Part shown: piece by piece, positions 1-8,785 of the stretch
Position numbering within the stretch: position 1 is the first letter of the stretch
How the letters are laid out: the number at the start of each line of letters is the position of its first letter
NCBI RefSeq assembly: GCF_023205015.1
Contig: NZ_CP096259.1
Location: forward strand, 62,001-126,000
Direction: 5' to 3'
DNA: 64,000 bases
DNA from: Providencia rettgeri
Lineage (GTDB): Bacteria > Pseudomonadota > Gammaproteobacteria > Enterobacterales > Enterobacteriaceae
Made by a program: the position numbers and the translations under genes
Notes under the pieces: model-generated
What the model saw: the letters and a program-made list of their open reading frames with translations, nothing else
What the model was told of the DNA's origin: nothing
The model's database searches: none

Positions 1-518
1 AGCCAAGAGCCATGAAGCAATGGGAAAGAGACTTGACCTTAAGAGGGGCAATACAAGTTTCAGCTGTTCCCGTATTTCAACAAATCGCCAGAGAAGTTGG
101 CGAAGTAAGAATGCAGAAATACCTTAAAAAATTTTCCTATGGCAACCAGAATATCAGTGGTGGCATTGACAAATTCTGGTTGGAAGGCCAGCTTAGAATT
201 TCCGCAGTTAATCAAGTGGAGTTTCTAGAGTCTCTATATTTAAATAAATTGTCAGCATCTAAAGAAAACCAGCTAATAGTAAAAGAGGCTTTGGTAACGG
301 AGGCGGCACCTGAATATCTAGTGCATTCAAAAACTGGTTTTTCTGGTGTGGGAACTGAGTCAAATCCTGGTGTCGCATGGTGGGTTGGGTGGGTTGAGAA
401 GGAGACAGAGGTTTACTTTTTCGCCTTTAACATGGATATAGACAACGAAAGTAAGTTGCCGCTAAGAAAATCCATTCCCACCAAAATCATGGAAAGTGAG
501 GGCATCATTGGTGGCTAA
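1..518 (+). CDS. blaOXA-10: Class D beta-lactamase OXA-10, C-terminal part (5' end outside window)
   Basis: Periplasmic serine beta-lactamase. Codons are open from the window edge (reading K-P-R-A just before a Met at 12) to TAA at 516-518, so about the last 170 of 266 residues are present; the Met at 12 is internal, not the start. The YGN motif (YGNQN, around residue 55 of the visible part) and the KTG box (HSKTGFSG) are visible. The catalytic STFK tetrad lies upstream of the window. The sequence matches OXA-10 as I know it over the whole visible part. It is an integron cassette read on the plus strand, followed after 16 bp by aadA1 without a normal attC between them. Confidence 0.95.
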   Translation, partial: PRAMKQWERDLTLRGAIQVSAVPVFQQIAREVGEVRMQKYLKKFSYGNQNISGGIDKFWLEGQLRISAVNQVEFLESLYLNKLSASKENQLIVKEALVTEAAPEYLVHSKTGFSGVGTESNPGVAWWVGWVEKETEVYFFAFNMDIDNESKLPLRKSIPTKIMESEGIIGG

Positions 519-534
519 AACAAAGTTAAACATC

Positions 535-1326
535 ATGAGGGAAGCGGTGATCGCCGAAGTATCGACTCAACTATCAGAGGTAGTTGGCGTCATCGAGCGC
601 CATCTCGAACCGACGTTGCTGGCCGTACATTTGTACGGCTCCGCAGTGGATGGCGGCCTGAAGCCACACAGTGATATTGATTTGCTGGTTACGGTGACCG
701 TAAGGCTTGATGAAACAACGCGGCGAGCTTTGATCAACGACCTTTTGGAAACTTCGGCTTCCCCTGGAGAGAGCGAGATTCTCCGCGCTGTAGAAGTCAC
801 CATTGTTGTGCACGACGACATCATTCCGTGGCGTTATCCAGCTAAGCGCGAACTGCAATTTGGAGAATGGCAGCGCAATGACATTCTTGCAGGTATCTTC
901 GAGCCAGCCACGATCGACATTGATCTGGCTATCTTGCTGACAAAAGCAAGAGAACATAGCGTTGCCTTGGTAGGTCCAGCGGCGGAGGAACTCTTTGATC
1001 CGGTTCCTGAACAGGATCTATTTGAGGCGCTAAATGAAACCTTAACGCTATGGAACTCGCCGCCCGACTGGGCTGGCGATGAGCGAAATGTAGTGCTTAC
1101 GTTGTCCCGCATTTGGTACAGCGCAGTAACCGGCAAAATCGCGCCGAAGGATGTCGCTGCCGACTGGGCAATGGAGCGCCTGCCGGCCCAGTATCAGCCC
1201 GTCATACTTGAAGCTAGACAGGCTTATCTTGGACAAGAAGAAGATCGCTTGGCCTCCCGCGCAGATCAGTTGGAAGAATTTGTTCACTACGTGAAAGGCG
1301 AGATCACCAAGGTAGTCGGCAAATAA
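535..1326 (+). CDS. aadA1: Aminoglycoside nucleotidyltransferase ANT(3'')-Ia, streptomycin/spectinomycin resistance
   Basis: Adenylylates streptomycin at 3'' and spectinomycin at 9 using ATP. The nucleotidyltransferase motif GSAVDGGLKPHSDIDLL near residue 40 carries the two metal-binding aspartates. I chose the ATG at 535 (MREAV...), the usual AadA1 start, giving 263 residues; an in-frame ATG at 496 would overlap the end of blaOXA-10 and is unlikely. The gene lies directly behind blaOXA-10, the pair behaving as a fused cassette, and is followed by its own attC. Transcription is expected from an integron promoter left of the window. Confidence 0.96.
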   Translation: MREAVIAEVSTQLSEVVGVIERHLEPTLLAVHLYGSAVDGGLKPHSDIDLLVTVTVRLDETTRRALINDLLETSASPGESEILRAVEVTIVVHDDIIPWRYPAKRELQFGEWQRNDILAGIFEPATIDIDLAILLTKAREHSVALVGPAAEELFDPVPEQDLFEALNETLTLWNSPPDWAGDERNVVLTLSRIWYSAVTGKIAPKDVAADWAMERLPAQYQPVILEARQAYLGQEEDRLASRADQLEEFVHYVKGEITKVVGK

Positions 1327-1327
1327 T

Positions 1328-1387
1328 GTCTAACAATTCGTTCAAGCCGACGCCGCTTCGCGGCGCGGCTTAACTCAAGCGTTAGAT
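1328..1387 (+). other. attC recombination site of the aadA1 cassette
   Basis: A 60-bp site begins with the inverse core GTCTAAC (1328) and ends with the core GTTAGAT (1381-1387). Between them is an imperfect palindrome with GCCGCTTCGCGGC at its centre. It marks the junction between the last cassette and the 3' conserved segment. Confidence 0.9.
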
Positions 1388-1489
1388 GCACTAAGCACAT
1401 AATTGCTCACAGCCAAACTATCAGGTCAAGTCTGCTTTTATTATTTTTAAGCGTGCATAATAAGCCCTACACAAATTGGGAGATATATC

Positions 1490-1837
1490 ATGAAAGGCTG
1501 GCTTTTTCTTGTTATCGCAATAGTTGGCGAAGTAATCGCAACATCCGCATTAAAATCTAGCGAGGGCTTTACTAAGCTTGCCCCTTCCGCCGTTGTCATA
1601 ATCGGTTATGGCATCGCATTTTATTTTCTTTCTCTGGTTCTGAAATCCATCCCTGTCGGTGTTGCTTATGCAGTCTGGTCGGGACTCGGCGTCGTCATAA
1701 TTACAGCCATTGCCTGGTTGCTTCATGGGCAAAAGCTTGATGCGTGGGGCTTTGTAGGTATGGGGCTCATAATTGCTGCCTTTTTGCTCGCCCGATCCCC
1801 ATCGTGGAAGTCGCTGCGGAGGCCGACGCCATGGTGA
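1490..1837 (+). CDS. qacEdelta1: QacEdelta1, truncated SMR-family quaternary ammonium efflux protein
   Basis: Small multidrug resistance inner-membrane protein of 115 residues. Hydrophobic segments lie around residues 4-21, 30-50, 57-75 and 85-99, with the conserved Glu in the first (IVGEVIATS). The C-terminus is the altered tail created by fusion with the sul1 region in the 3' conserved segment. It overlaps the sul1 start by 7 bp. The usual start is preceded by GGGAG. Activity of the delta1 form is known to be reduced. Confidence 0.95.
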   Translation: MKGWLFLVIAIVGEVIATSALKSSEGFTKLAPSAVVIIGYGIAFYFLSLVLKSIPVGVAYAVWSGLGVVIITAIAWLLHGQKLDAWGFVGMGLIIAAFLLARSPSWKSLRRPTPW

Positions 1838-2670
1838 CGGTGTTCGGCATTCTGAATCTCACCGAGGACTCCTTCTTCGATGAGAGCCGGCGGCTAGACC
1901 CCGCCGGCGCTGTCACCGCGGCGATCGAAATGCTGCGAGTCGGATCAGACGTCGTGGATGTCGGACCGGCCGCCAGCCATCCGGACGCGAGGCCTGTATC
2001 GCCGGCCGATGAGATCAGACGTATTGCGCCGCTCTTAGACGCCCTGTCCGATCAGATGCACCGTGTTTCAATCGACAGCTTCCAACCGGAAACCCAGCGC
2101 TATGCGCTCAAGCGCGGCGTGGGCTACCTGAACGATATCCAAGGATTTCCTGACCCTGCGCTCTATCCCGATATTGCTGAGGCGGACTGCAGGCTGGTGG
2201 TTATGCACTCAGCGCAGCGGGATGGCATCGCCACCCGCACCGGTCACCTTCGACCCGAAGACGCGCTCGACGAGATTGTGCGGTTCTTCGAGGCGCGGGT
2301 TTCCGCCTTGCGACGGAGCGGGGTCGCTGCCGACCGGCTCATCCTCGATCCGGGGATGGGATTTTTCTTGAGCCCCGCACCGGAAACATCGCTGCACGTG
2401 CTGTCGAACCTTCAAAAGCTGAAGTCGGCGTTGGGGCTTCCGCTATTGGTCTCGGTGTCGCGGAAATCCTTCTTGGGCGCCACCGTTGGCCTTCCTGTAA
2501 AGGATCTGGGTCCAGCGAGCCTTGCGGCGGAACTTCACGCGATCGGCAATGGCGCTGACTACGTCCGCACCCACGCGCCTGGAGATCTGCGAAGCGCAAT
2601 CACCTTCTCGGAAACCCTCGCGAAATTTCGCAGTCGCGACGCCAGAGACCGAGGGTTAGATCATGCCTAG
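1831..2670 (+). CDS. sul1: Sulfonamide-insensitive dihydropteroate synthase
   Basis: Cytosolic folate-pathway enzyme that condenses the pterin pyrophosphate with p-aminobenzoate but discriminates against sulfonamides. 279 residues from the ATG at 1831; an upstream in-frame ATG at 1744 lies inside qacEdelta1 and is not the usual start. The DHPS signatures are visible: NLTEDSFFDES near residue 9, ILDPGMGFF near 170 and SVSRKSFLG near 210. It is part of the 3' conserved segment. A second full copy (30117-30956) and a fragment (21687-22007) lie on the minus strand. Confidence 0.97.
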   Translation: MVTVFGILNLTEDSFFDESRRLDPAGAVTAAIEMLRVGSDVVDVGPAASHPDARPVSPADEIRRIAPLLDALSDQMHRVSIDSFQPETQRYALKRGVGYLNDIQGFPDPALYPDIAEADCRLVVMHSAQRDGIATRTGHLRPEDALDEIVRFFEARVSALRRSGVAADRLILDPGMGFFLSPAPETSLHVLSNLQKLKSALGLPLLVSVSRKSFLGATVGLPVKDLGPASLAAELHAIGNGADYVRTHAPGDLRSAITFSETLAKFRSRDARDRGLDHA

Positions 2671-2797
2671 CATTCACCTTCCGGCCGCCCGCTAGCGGAC
2701 CCTGGTCAGGTTCCGCGAAGGTGGGCGCAGACATGCTGGGCTCGTCAGGATCAAACTGCACTATGAGGCGGCGGTTCATACCGCGCCAGGGGAGCGA

Positions 2798-3298
2798 ATG
2801 GACAGCGAGGAGCCTCCGAACGTTCGGGTCGCCTGCTCGGGTGATATCGACGAGGTTGTGCGGCTGATGCACGACGCTGCGGCGTGGATGTCCGCCAAGG
2901 GAACGCCCGCCTGGGACGTCGCGCGGATCGACCGGACATTCGCGGAGACCTTCGTCCTGAGATCCGAGCTCCTAGTCGCGAGTTGCAGCGACGGCATCGT
3001 CGGCTGTTGCACCTTGTCGGCCGAGGATCCCGAGTTCTGGCCCGACGCCCTCAAGGGGGAGGCCGCATATCTGCACAAGCTCGCGGTGCGACGGACACAT
3101 GCGGGCCGGGGTGTCAGCTCCGCGCTGATCGAGGCTTGCCGCCATGCCGCGCGAACGCAGGGGTGCGCCAAGCTGCGGCTCGACTGCCACCCGAACCTGC
3201 GTGGCCTATACGAGCGGCTCGGATTCACCCACGTCGACACTTTCAATCCCGGCTGGGATCCAACCTTCATCGCAGAACGCCTAGAACTCGAAATCTAA
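2798..3298 (+). CDS. orf5: Orf5, GNAT-family N-acetyltransferase of the 3' conserved segment
   Basis: 166-residue GNAT fold protein with the acetyl-CoA binding signature LAVRRTHAGRGVSSALIEA around residues 92-110. It is the standard orf5 passenger after sul1 in class 1 integrons, with no established substrate. The ATG at 2798 follows a GGGGAG ribosome binding site. Present only in the first 3' conserved segment; in the second integron ISCR1 replaces it right after sul1. Confidence 0.9.
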   Translation: MDSEEPPNVRVACSGDIDEVVRLMHDAAAWMSAKGTPAWDVARIDRTFAETFVLRSELLVASCSDGIVGCCTLSAEDPEFWPDALKGEAAYLHKLAVRRTHAGRGVSSALIEACRHAARTQGCAKLRLDCHPNLRGLYERLGFTHVDTFNPGWDPTFIAERLELEI

Positions 3299-3473
3299 CG
3301 TCCGTTCGGGCATCGAGGTCCATGTCGGGGTGGGACGGGCCCGTGGCTTCAAGATCACTTGCAGTCCGACCGCGATGTCTTGGTTGCGCGAGAGGTTGTC
3401 GATATCTGTTGATTTGCACCCAAATTTGACCCGGGATTTGCATTGAATTTTGACCCACCCCTTGTTGTCAGAA

Positions 3474-4259
3474 TTATGTCTCGATTTTCAGTTTGCGGGT
3501 CTGTTTTTCCTCCTGCTTATTCTGAGTTGAACTGTGTTTGAAGCGGTAACTTTCATTGCCGGTTTCCAGGATGTGGCAGTGGTGGGTTAGTCGGTCCAAC
3601 AACGCTGTTGTCATCTTTTCATCGCCAAACACTCGGCTCCATTCCGAGAAGCTCAAGTTGGTGGTCAGTATCACGCTGGTTTTTTCGTACAGCTTTGAGA
3701 GCAGGTGAAACAGCAGTGCCCCACCGGTTTGGCTAAAAGGCAAATATCCCAGCTCATCCAGAATCACCAAATCGGCATACAACAGACGGTTTGCGATTTG
3801 TCCCTGACGCCCAGATGATTTCTCTTGCTCCAGTGCATTGACCAAATCCACGGTGGAGAAGAAACGCACCCGTCGGTTCAAGTGCATCACTGCTTGTGTA
3901 CCAATGGCTGTGGCCAGGTGAGTCTTGCCTGTGCCTGGCCCACCAATCAGCACCACGTTCTGGGCTTGTTCCATGAAGTCGCACCGGTGCAATTGTTTGA
4001 CCGTGGCCTCATTAACCAGGCTTTGACTGAAGTCAAAGCCCACCAAGTCCCGATACACGGGGAACTTGGCCACCCGCAATTGATAGTTCACCGAACGTAC
4101 TTCACGCTCTGCCACTTCAGCTTTAATCAAGCTGTCCAGCATGGGCAAGGCTTGATTAAATGCTGGTGAATTCTGATTGCCCAACTCCTCAATGGCGTGT
4201 GCCATGCCAAAGAGTTTCAAGGATTTGAGGATTCTCACATGGCCTTCATGCTGCATCAT
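3474..4259 (-). CDS. istB: IstB, ATPase helper of IS1326 transposition
   Basis: 261-residue AAA+/DnaC-like ATPase that activates the IstA transposase. Walker A is GGPGTGKTHLATA around residue 105 and Walker B is LVILDELGYLPFS around 168. It overlaps the 3' end of istA by 14 bp, indicating translational coupling in one minus-strand operon. Typical length for the IS21 family. Confidence 0.93.
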   Translation of the reverse strand: MMQHEGHVRILKSLKLFGMAHAIEELGNQNSPAFNQALPMLDSLIKAEVAEREVRSVNYQLRVAKFPVYRDLVGFDFSQSLVNEATVKQLHRCDFMEQAQNVVLIGGPGTGKTHLATAIGTQAVMHLNRRVRFFSTVDLVNALEQEKSSGRQGQIANRLLYADLVILDELGYLPFSQTGGALLFHLLSKLYEKTSVILTTNLSFSEWSRVFGDEKMTTALLDRLTHHCHILETGNESYRFKHSSTQNKQEEKQTRKLKIET

Positions 4260-5769
4260 GGGCTCTCCTTAAACTGTCATAGCGGTTCACGTTGGCCTGT
4301 GGTTCCAATGTCAGCCTTAACCCCTTGGGAATTGGAATCGGTTTGGGTGGAGGTTCTTCGGTCAAACGTCCCAACAGATTAAGCACATGCTCCTTCGATG
4401 GCTTGCCACACTCCAATGCCAATTCCACAGCACTGAGTACCGCACCTTCATCGTGGTGCAATACAAGGGCCAGAATTTCCACCATGTCACGGTCACCGCC
4501 GGGGCGTTGCAGCAAGATGGATTGAAGCTTCTTGAACGCGGGTGGCAATTCAGCAAATGGCGCACCATTGCGCAACGCCCCAGGTTTCTTCTGAAGCACA
4601 GACAAGTAATGGTGCCAGTCGTATTGTGTGTGGCCACGCCGAGCGTGGCCACTGCCAAACAATCTTGGATGCTCGGCAATGTGTTGGCCTTCGGCAGCCA
4701 TCACCAGCTTGTCTGCATAAATCCGAAGGCTGATGGCCCTGTTGGCGTAACTGGCAGGAACGCTGTAGCGATTGCCCTCGTGGTGAACAAGGCAGGTTGA
4801 AGTGACTCGCTTGGTTTGCTCCACGAATGCATCAAAGGCATTGGGTAGCGCCATCAACTCGCCTTGTTCATCGGCAAAGGCCTCTTGCACGGTTTGGTCC
4901 AATTCGGGGTGGCGCAGCTCAGACCACAGCGCTTTGCAGCGATGCTCAAGCCACACATTCAAATCAGCAAGGCTTTGAAAGTCTGGTGCCCCTTGCCACA
5001 GGCGTTGGCGGGAATCCTGCACGTTCTTCTCAATCTGGCCTTTCTCCCAACCCGATGCTGGATTACAGAACTGCGCATCAAACAGGTAGTGGCTGACCAT
5101 GGCAGTGAACCGCTGATTGACCCTGCGCTCTTTGCCACGCCCCACCGAATCCACAGCGGTCTTCATGTTGTCGTAGATGCCGCGCTTGGGAATGCCACCG
5201 AAGATTTGAAAGGCATGCCAGTGGGCATCAAACAGCATTTCATGTTTTTGCTGGTAGTAAGCCCGAAGCACAAAGGCCCGGCTGTGGGCCAACTTAAACT
5301 GGGCAATCTGAAGTTTGACCTGTTTGCCCGCTATGCGGGCAAAGTCCTCACTCCAATCGAATTGGAAGGCTTCGCCACAAGCAAAGCGCAAGGGGATGAA
5401 ACAACCCTTGCCCGAGGTTTGCGCCTTGAACTGTTCGGAATCTTTCCACTGTCGGGCAAAGGCACACACTCGGTCATAAGACCCGGTAAAGCCCAAAGCG
5501 ACCAAATCCCGGTACATGCTGCGCAGGTTTCTGCGCAGCTTCTTTGTCTTTTTGTGCTCGGTGGAGAGCCACTGCCTTAACTTGGGCTCAAAAGGACTTA
5601 ACTTGCCAACGCTGTCTCGCGCTGGGTACTGCGGTTCAACCACCTTGCTTTGCAAATACTTGCGAACGGTGTTCCTGGACAGGCCGCTTCGTCGGGCTAT
5701 TTCCCGAATCGACGCACCATCGCGAAAATGCCAGCGTCGAATTGCGCTCAATATCGCCACGTTTATCAC
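4246..5769 (-). CDS. istA: IstA, DDE transposase of IS1326 (IS21 family)
   Basis: 507-residue transposase. An N-terminal helix-turn-helix (IREIARRSGLSRNTVRKYL, residues 20-38) binds the ends. The catalytic core includes FQFDWSED near residue 135, YDNMKT near 200 and WEKGQIEKN near 240, consistent with a DDE triad. Full length for the family. IS1353 lies between its 5' end and the right terminus of the element, so IS1326 is probably not mobile on its own. Confidence 0.93.
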   Translation of the reverse strand: MINVAILSAIRRWHFRDGASIREIARRSGLSRNTVRKYLQSKVVEPQYPARDSVGKLSPFEPKLRQWLSTEHKKTKKLRRNLRSMYRDLVALGFTGSYDRVCAFARQWKDSEQFKAQTSGKGCFIPLRFACGEAFQFDWSEDFARIAGKQVKLQIAQFKLAHSRAFVLRAYYQQKHEMLFDAHWHAFQIFGGIPKRGIYDNMKTAVDSVGRGKERRVNQRFTAMVSHYLFDAQFCNPASGWEKGQIEKNVQDSRQRLWQGAPDFQSLADLNVWLEHRCKALWSELRHPELDQTVQEAFADEQGELMALPNAFDAFVEQTKRVTSTCLVHHEGNRYSVPASYANRAISLRIYADKLVMAAEGQHIAEHPRLFGSGHARRGHTQYDWHHYLSVLQKKPGALRNGAPFAELPPAFKKLQSILLQRPGGDRDMVEILALVLHHDEGAVLSAVELALECGKPSKEHVLNLLGRLTEEPPPKPIPIPKGLRLTLEPQANVNRYDSLRRAHDAA

Positions 5770-5850
5770 TCCTTGATTTCTCCCGCCATATCCAGACGGG
5801 AAACAGTGTCATACGTGGGTCAAATTTCGACGCAAATCTTTACCCTAAGT

Positions 5851-7464
5851 TGGGGTGCGGACAAAATCTTGGACTACTTTAGGAGTAGTTCATGTATTCG
5901 TATGAAGATCGCCTTCGAGCCGTGAGGTTGTACCTGAAGCTTGGGCGCCGGATGAGCGCCACACTACGGCAGCTGGGATACCCCACCAAGAACTCGCTGA
6001 AGGCCTGGTTGGCAGAATTCGAACGGAATCAGGATCTTCGCCGAGGCTATCAACGGATAAAACGGCAGTACACCGATGAGCAAAAGCAACGGGCAGTAGA
6101 TCACTATATCGAACAAGGCTACTGCCTGAGTCACACAATCCGAAGCCTGGGCTACCCAAGCCGCGAGGCCTTGCGTGCCTGGATCCGTGATTTACGCCCT
6201 GAATTCGCTAGGACGGTCGTCGGCAGCAGCGCTCCCACAGTCGCCCGCTCTCGCCTCGAGAAGCAGCAAGCCGTCATTGCACTGAACCTGCGCGTAGGTT
6301 CGGCAAAGGATGTGGCCGACACTGTCGGTGTATCGCGACCAACGTTGTATAACTGGCAGCATCGATTACTTGGCAAAGTGCCCCTAAAACCCATGACAAA
6401 GAAGAAAGGTGACACCTCGCTCGAGCAGCGGCATGAGGCACTACTCAGGGAACTGGCCGAACTGGAGAGCCAGAACCAGCGGCTTCGCATGGAGAATGCA
6501 ATTCTGGAGAAGGCGAGTGAATTGATAAAAAAAGACATGGGCATCAACCCCCTCGAACTGACAAGCCGAGAAAAAACGAAGGTGGTTGATGCCCTCAGAG
6601 TCACGTTTCCATTAGCCAATCTGTTGTGCGGCCTGAAGCTGGCGCGCAGCACATACTTCTATCAACGCCTGCGGCAGACGCGGCCCGACAAGTACACGCA
6701 GGTGCGTGAGGTCATTCGGACTATCTTCGAGGACAACTACCGCTGCTATGGCTATCGACGCATTGATAGTGCCTTGCGCCTTGGTGGCATGCGTGTGTCC
6801 GAGAAGGTCGTGCGTCGCTTGATGGCGCAAGAGCGTCTGGTCGTGAGAACACCGCGCCGCCGGCGCTTCTCGGCGTATGCTGGCGACCCGACACCAGCGG
6901 TCCCGAATCTGCTGAATCGCGACTTTCACGCGTCGGCGCCGAATACGAAATGGTTGACCGATCTGACGGAAATACACATTCCGGCAGGGAAGGTCTACGT
7001 CTCGCCGATCGTCGATTGCTTCGATGGGCTGGTGGTGGCCTGGAATATCGGCACCAGCCCGGATGCGAACCTGGTCAATACCATGCTGGATCACGCGGTA
7101 CGGACACTGCGACCCGGTGAGCATCCGGTTATCCATTCGGACAGGGGCTCGCATTATCGCTGGCCTGCGTGGATCCGCCGCACTGAAAATGCCCAATTAA
7201 CGCGGTCGATGTCCAAAAAGGGCTGCTCGCCAGACAATGCTGCATGCGAGGGCTTTTTCGGACGATTGAAGACCGAACTAATCTACCCGAGGAATTGGCA
7301 GCACGTGACGCTGAAAGACCTCATGACGCGAATCGATGCCTATATCCACTGGTACAACGAGCGCCGCATCAAAGTGTCGCTTGGCGGGCGTAGTCCCATC
7401 GAGTATCGTCATGCGGTCGGATTGATGTCCGTATAAACCGTCCAAGAAATCGTCCGCACCCCCA
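5851..7464 (+). mobile_element. IS1353 (IS3 family) inserted in IS1326
   Basis: About 1.61 kb. The left end reads TTGGGGTGCGGAC and the right end, read inward, TGGGGGTGCGGAC; both are followed by TCTTGGAC. The dinucleotide GT flanks both sides (5849-5850 and 7465-7466), a plausible 2-bp target duplication. Nested insertion of IS1353 in IS1326 is characteristic of In2. Confidence 0.88.
5892..7436 (+). CDS. IS1353 transposase (IS3 family), OrfA-OrfB as one frame
   Basis: 514 residues. Two N-terminal helix-turn-helix-like repeats (residues 5-90) and a leucine-rich coiled coil (residues 178-216) form the OrfA-like part. The C-terminal rve integrase core has D in WLTDLTEIH, D in VIHSDRGSHY and E in NAACEGFFG. 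IS3 elements usually make the fusion by -1 frameshifting; here the A7G run at 6527-6534 sits at the expected spot, yet both parts read in one frame. The ATG at 5892 follows AGGAG. Confidence 0.88.
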   Translation: MYSYEDRLRAVRLYLKLGRRMSATLRQLGYPTKNSLKAWLAEFERNQDLRRGYQRIKRQYTDEQKQRAVDHYIEQGYCLSHTIRSLGYPSREALRAWIRDLRPEFARTVVGSSAPTVARSRLEKQQAVIALNLRVGSAKDVADTVGVSRPTLYNWQHRLLGKVPLKPMTKKKGDTSLEQRHEALLRELAELESQNQRLRMENAILEKASELIKKDMGINPLELTSREKTKVVDALRVTFPLANLLCGLKLARSTYFYQRLRQTRPDKYTQVREVIRTIFEDNYRCYGYRRIDSALRLGGMRVSEKVVRRLMAQERLVVRTPRRRRFSAYAGDPTPAVPNLLNRDFHASAPNTKWLTDLTEIHIPAGKVYVSPIVDCFDGLVVAWNIGTSPDANLVNTMLDHAVRTLRPGEHPVIHSDRGSHYRWPAWIRRTENAQLTRSMSKKGCSPDNAACEGFFGRLKTELIYPRNWQHVTLKDLMTRIDAYIHWYNERRIKVSLGGRSPIEYRHAVGLMSV

Positions 7465-7486
7465 GTGGGTCAATTTTAGATGCAAC

Positions 7487-8356
7487 TCAACAGGCCATGC
7501 TGAGTGTGCGATGGTTGATCGCTTCCTCGCCGCTCTCCACGGCGACGATGGCCGCCGCCATCAGCAAGTGCGCCAGTTCCCCTATGGTGCCCTCGCTGCG
7601 TGTGAGCAGGTAGCGAGCCATGTCCAGCGTGGCAATTGGGGAAGGCCGGCGCAGCGGGAGCGAAGCGGCGAAGCTGGCCAGCAGTGAGCAGCAATCGTCG
7701 TTGGCCTCCCATACCGGCAGCATCATCGGCTCGAAGCGATTTTCCAACTGGTCATCGGAGCGGATGGCTAGGTAGGCGTCGCGCGTGCCTACCCCAACCA
7801 ACGGGATGCGCAGTTCGTTGCCGAGGAAGCGCAGCAGGTTGAGGAATTCCCGGCGGTTGACGCTGTTGCCGGCCAGCACGTTGTGCAGCTCGTCGATCAC
7901 CAGCATGCGCACGCCGACCTTGCGCAGCAGTGCCAGAGCCAGTTGCTCCATTTCCGGCAACCGTGGGCGTGGGCGCAGCGGCGCGCCCATCGCGGCGAGC
8001 AGCGCGACGTAGAAGCGGATCACGGACGGCTCGGACGGCATCTGCACGACCAACACCGGGATGTGCTCCTGGTCGGCGTCGGAGCTGGCCGGGTGGGTGC
8101 GGCGGAACTTCTCGACGATCATCGACTTGCCATTGTTGGTCGGGCCAACCAGCAGCAGGTTGGGCATGCGTTGCTTGTTTGGCCACGCATAAAGGGCTTC
8201 CAGCCGGTTCAGCGCCTCGACTGCGCGCGGATAGCCGATCCAGCGGTCGGCGCGAAGGCGCTGGATGCGCTCGTCCGCCGGAAGACGGGCCAAGCCCTGG
8301 GCCGCCGGCAGCAGGTGGGACAGGTCGATGATGGGATATTCGTCCACGGCTACCAC
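7487..8356 (-). pseudogene. tniBdelta1: TniB, C-terminally truncated transposition ATPase of the Tn402/In2 module
   Basis: Reads 289 residues. TniB is the ATP-binding partner of the TniA transposase. Walker A is GPTNNGKSMIVEKF near residue 72 and Walker B is RMLVIDELHNVL near 155. The last residues come from the IS1326 end, where the original C-terminus, tniQ and the resolvase gene are missing. Its start overlaps the tniA stop by 7 bp. This deleted tni module is typical of In2, which therefore cannot transpose by itself. Confidence 0.88.
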
Positions 8357-8785
8357 TCCTCAATCTGGTCGAACGGTTTGGCGGGTGGCAAGTTGTCTGC
8401 CTGCGGGTCGGCAATATCCGTATCCGGCGGAACGGGCTTGTCCGGCCGAGCTGATGTCTTGAGGTGCTGGCGGCGATCCGCGTCACGCCGCGCCTTGCGT
8501 GTGGCCTTCTGCGCGCTGGTCACAATCTCACGCATCTGGCCGATCATGCGGAACAGCGCCGACTCATCCACCTGTTCGCGCCCTTGCTGCCGCAGTTTCG
8601 CCAGCGCCTGCCGTTGTTCCCAGAGGGTGACAGCCGGATGCGACAAGGTACGGTAGGGAATTTCCAGGTAATGCTGTCCCTCCGGTTCCAGGACCCAGAT
8701 ACGGCTGATGTCGCGCGGATCGCGCCGGATCAGAAAGGACGGCCAGCGTTCACGCCGCGCAATCCACGGCTTGAGCGCATCGGCG
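8350..8785 (-). pseudogene. tniA: TniA transposase, 3' part (split by the IS26-bounded insertion)
   Basis: Encodes the last about 142 residues of TniA (from ADALKPWIARRERW to FDQIEEW). The 5' part is at 34894-36145. Removing 8786-34893 and one copy of CATCGGCG restores an uninterrupted frame of 559 codons, the normal TniA length. An open frame continues leftward out of the IS26 end, giving an artificial N-terminal MNKTKGCLIANFATV that is IS26 sequence. Confidence 0.93.
8778..8785. repeat. Left 8-bp target-site duplication CATCGGCG
   Basis: CATCGGCG lies directly outside the left IS26 end and is repeated exactly at 34894-34901 outside the right IS26 end. Eight base pairs is the standard IS26 duplication. 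Confidence 0.95.

Larger units (their letters stand above)
3407..7492 (-). mobile_element. IS1326 (IS21 family), interrupted by IS1353
   Basis: The ends are related inverted repeats: TGTTGATTTGCACCCAAA at 3407 and, read inward from 7492, TGTTGAGTTGCATCTAAA. The element carries istA and istB on the minus strand. IS1353 (5851-7464) is inserted near its right end. The right end abuts tniB after a deletion of the rest of the tni module, as known for In2 of Tn21. I see no target duplication around IS1326. Confidence 0.9.

Noticed and set aside
4864..5580. 238-codon frame opposite istA
   Set aside because: Antisense to the conserved IS21 transposase; the residues do not resemble a protein family.
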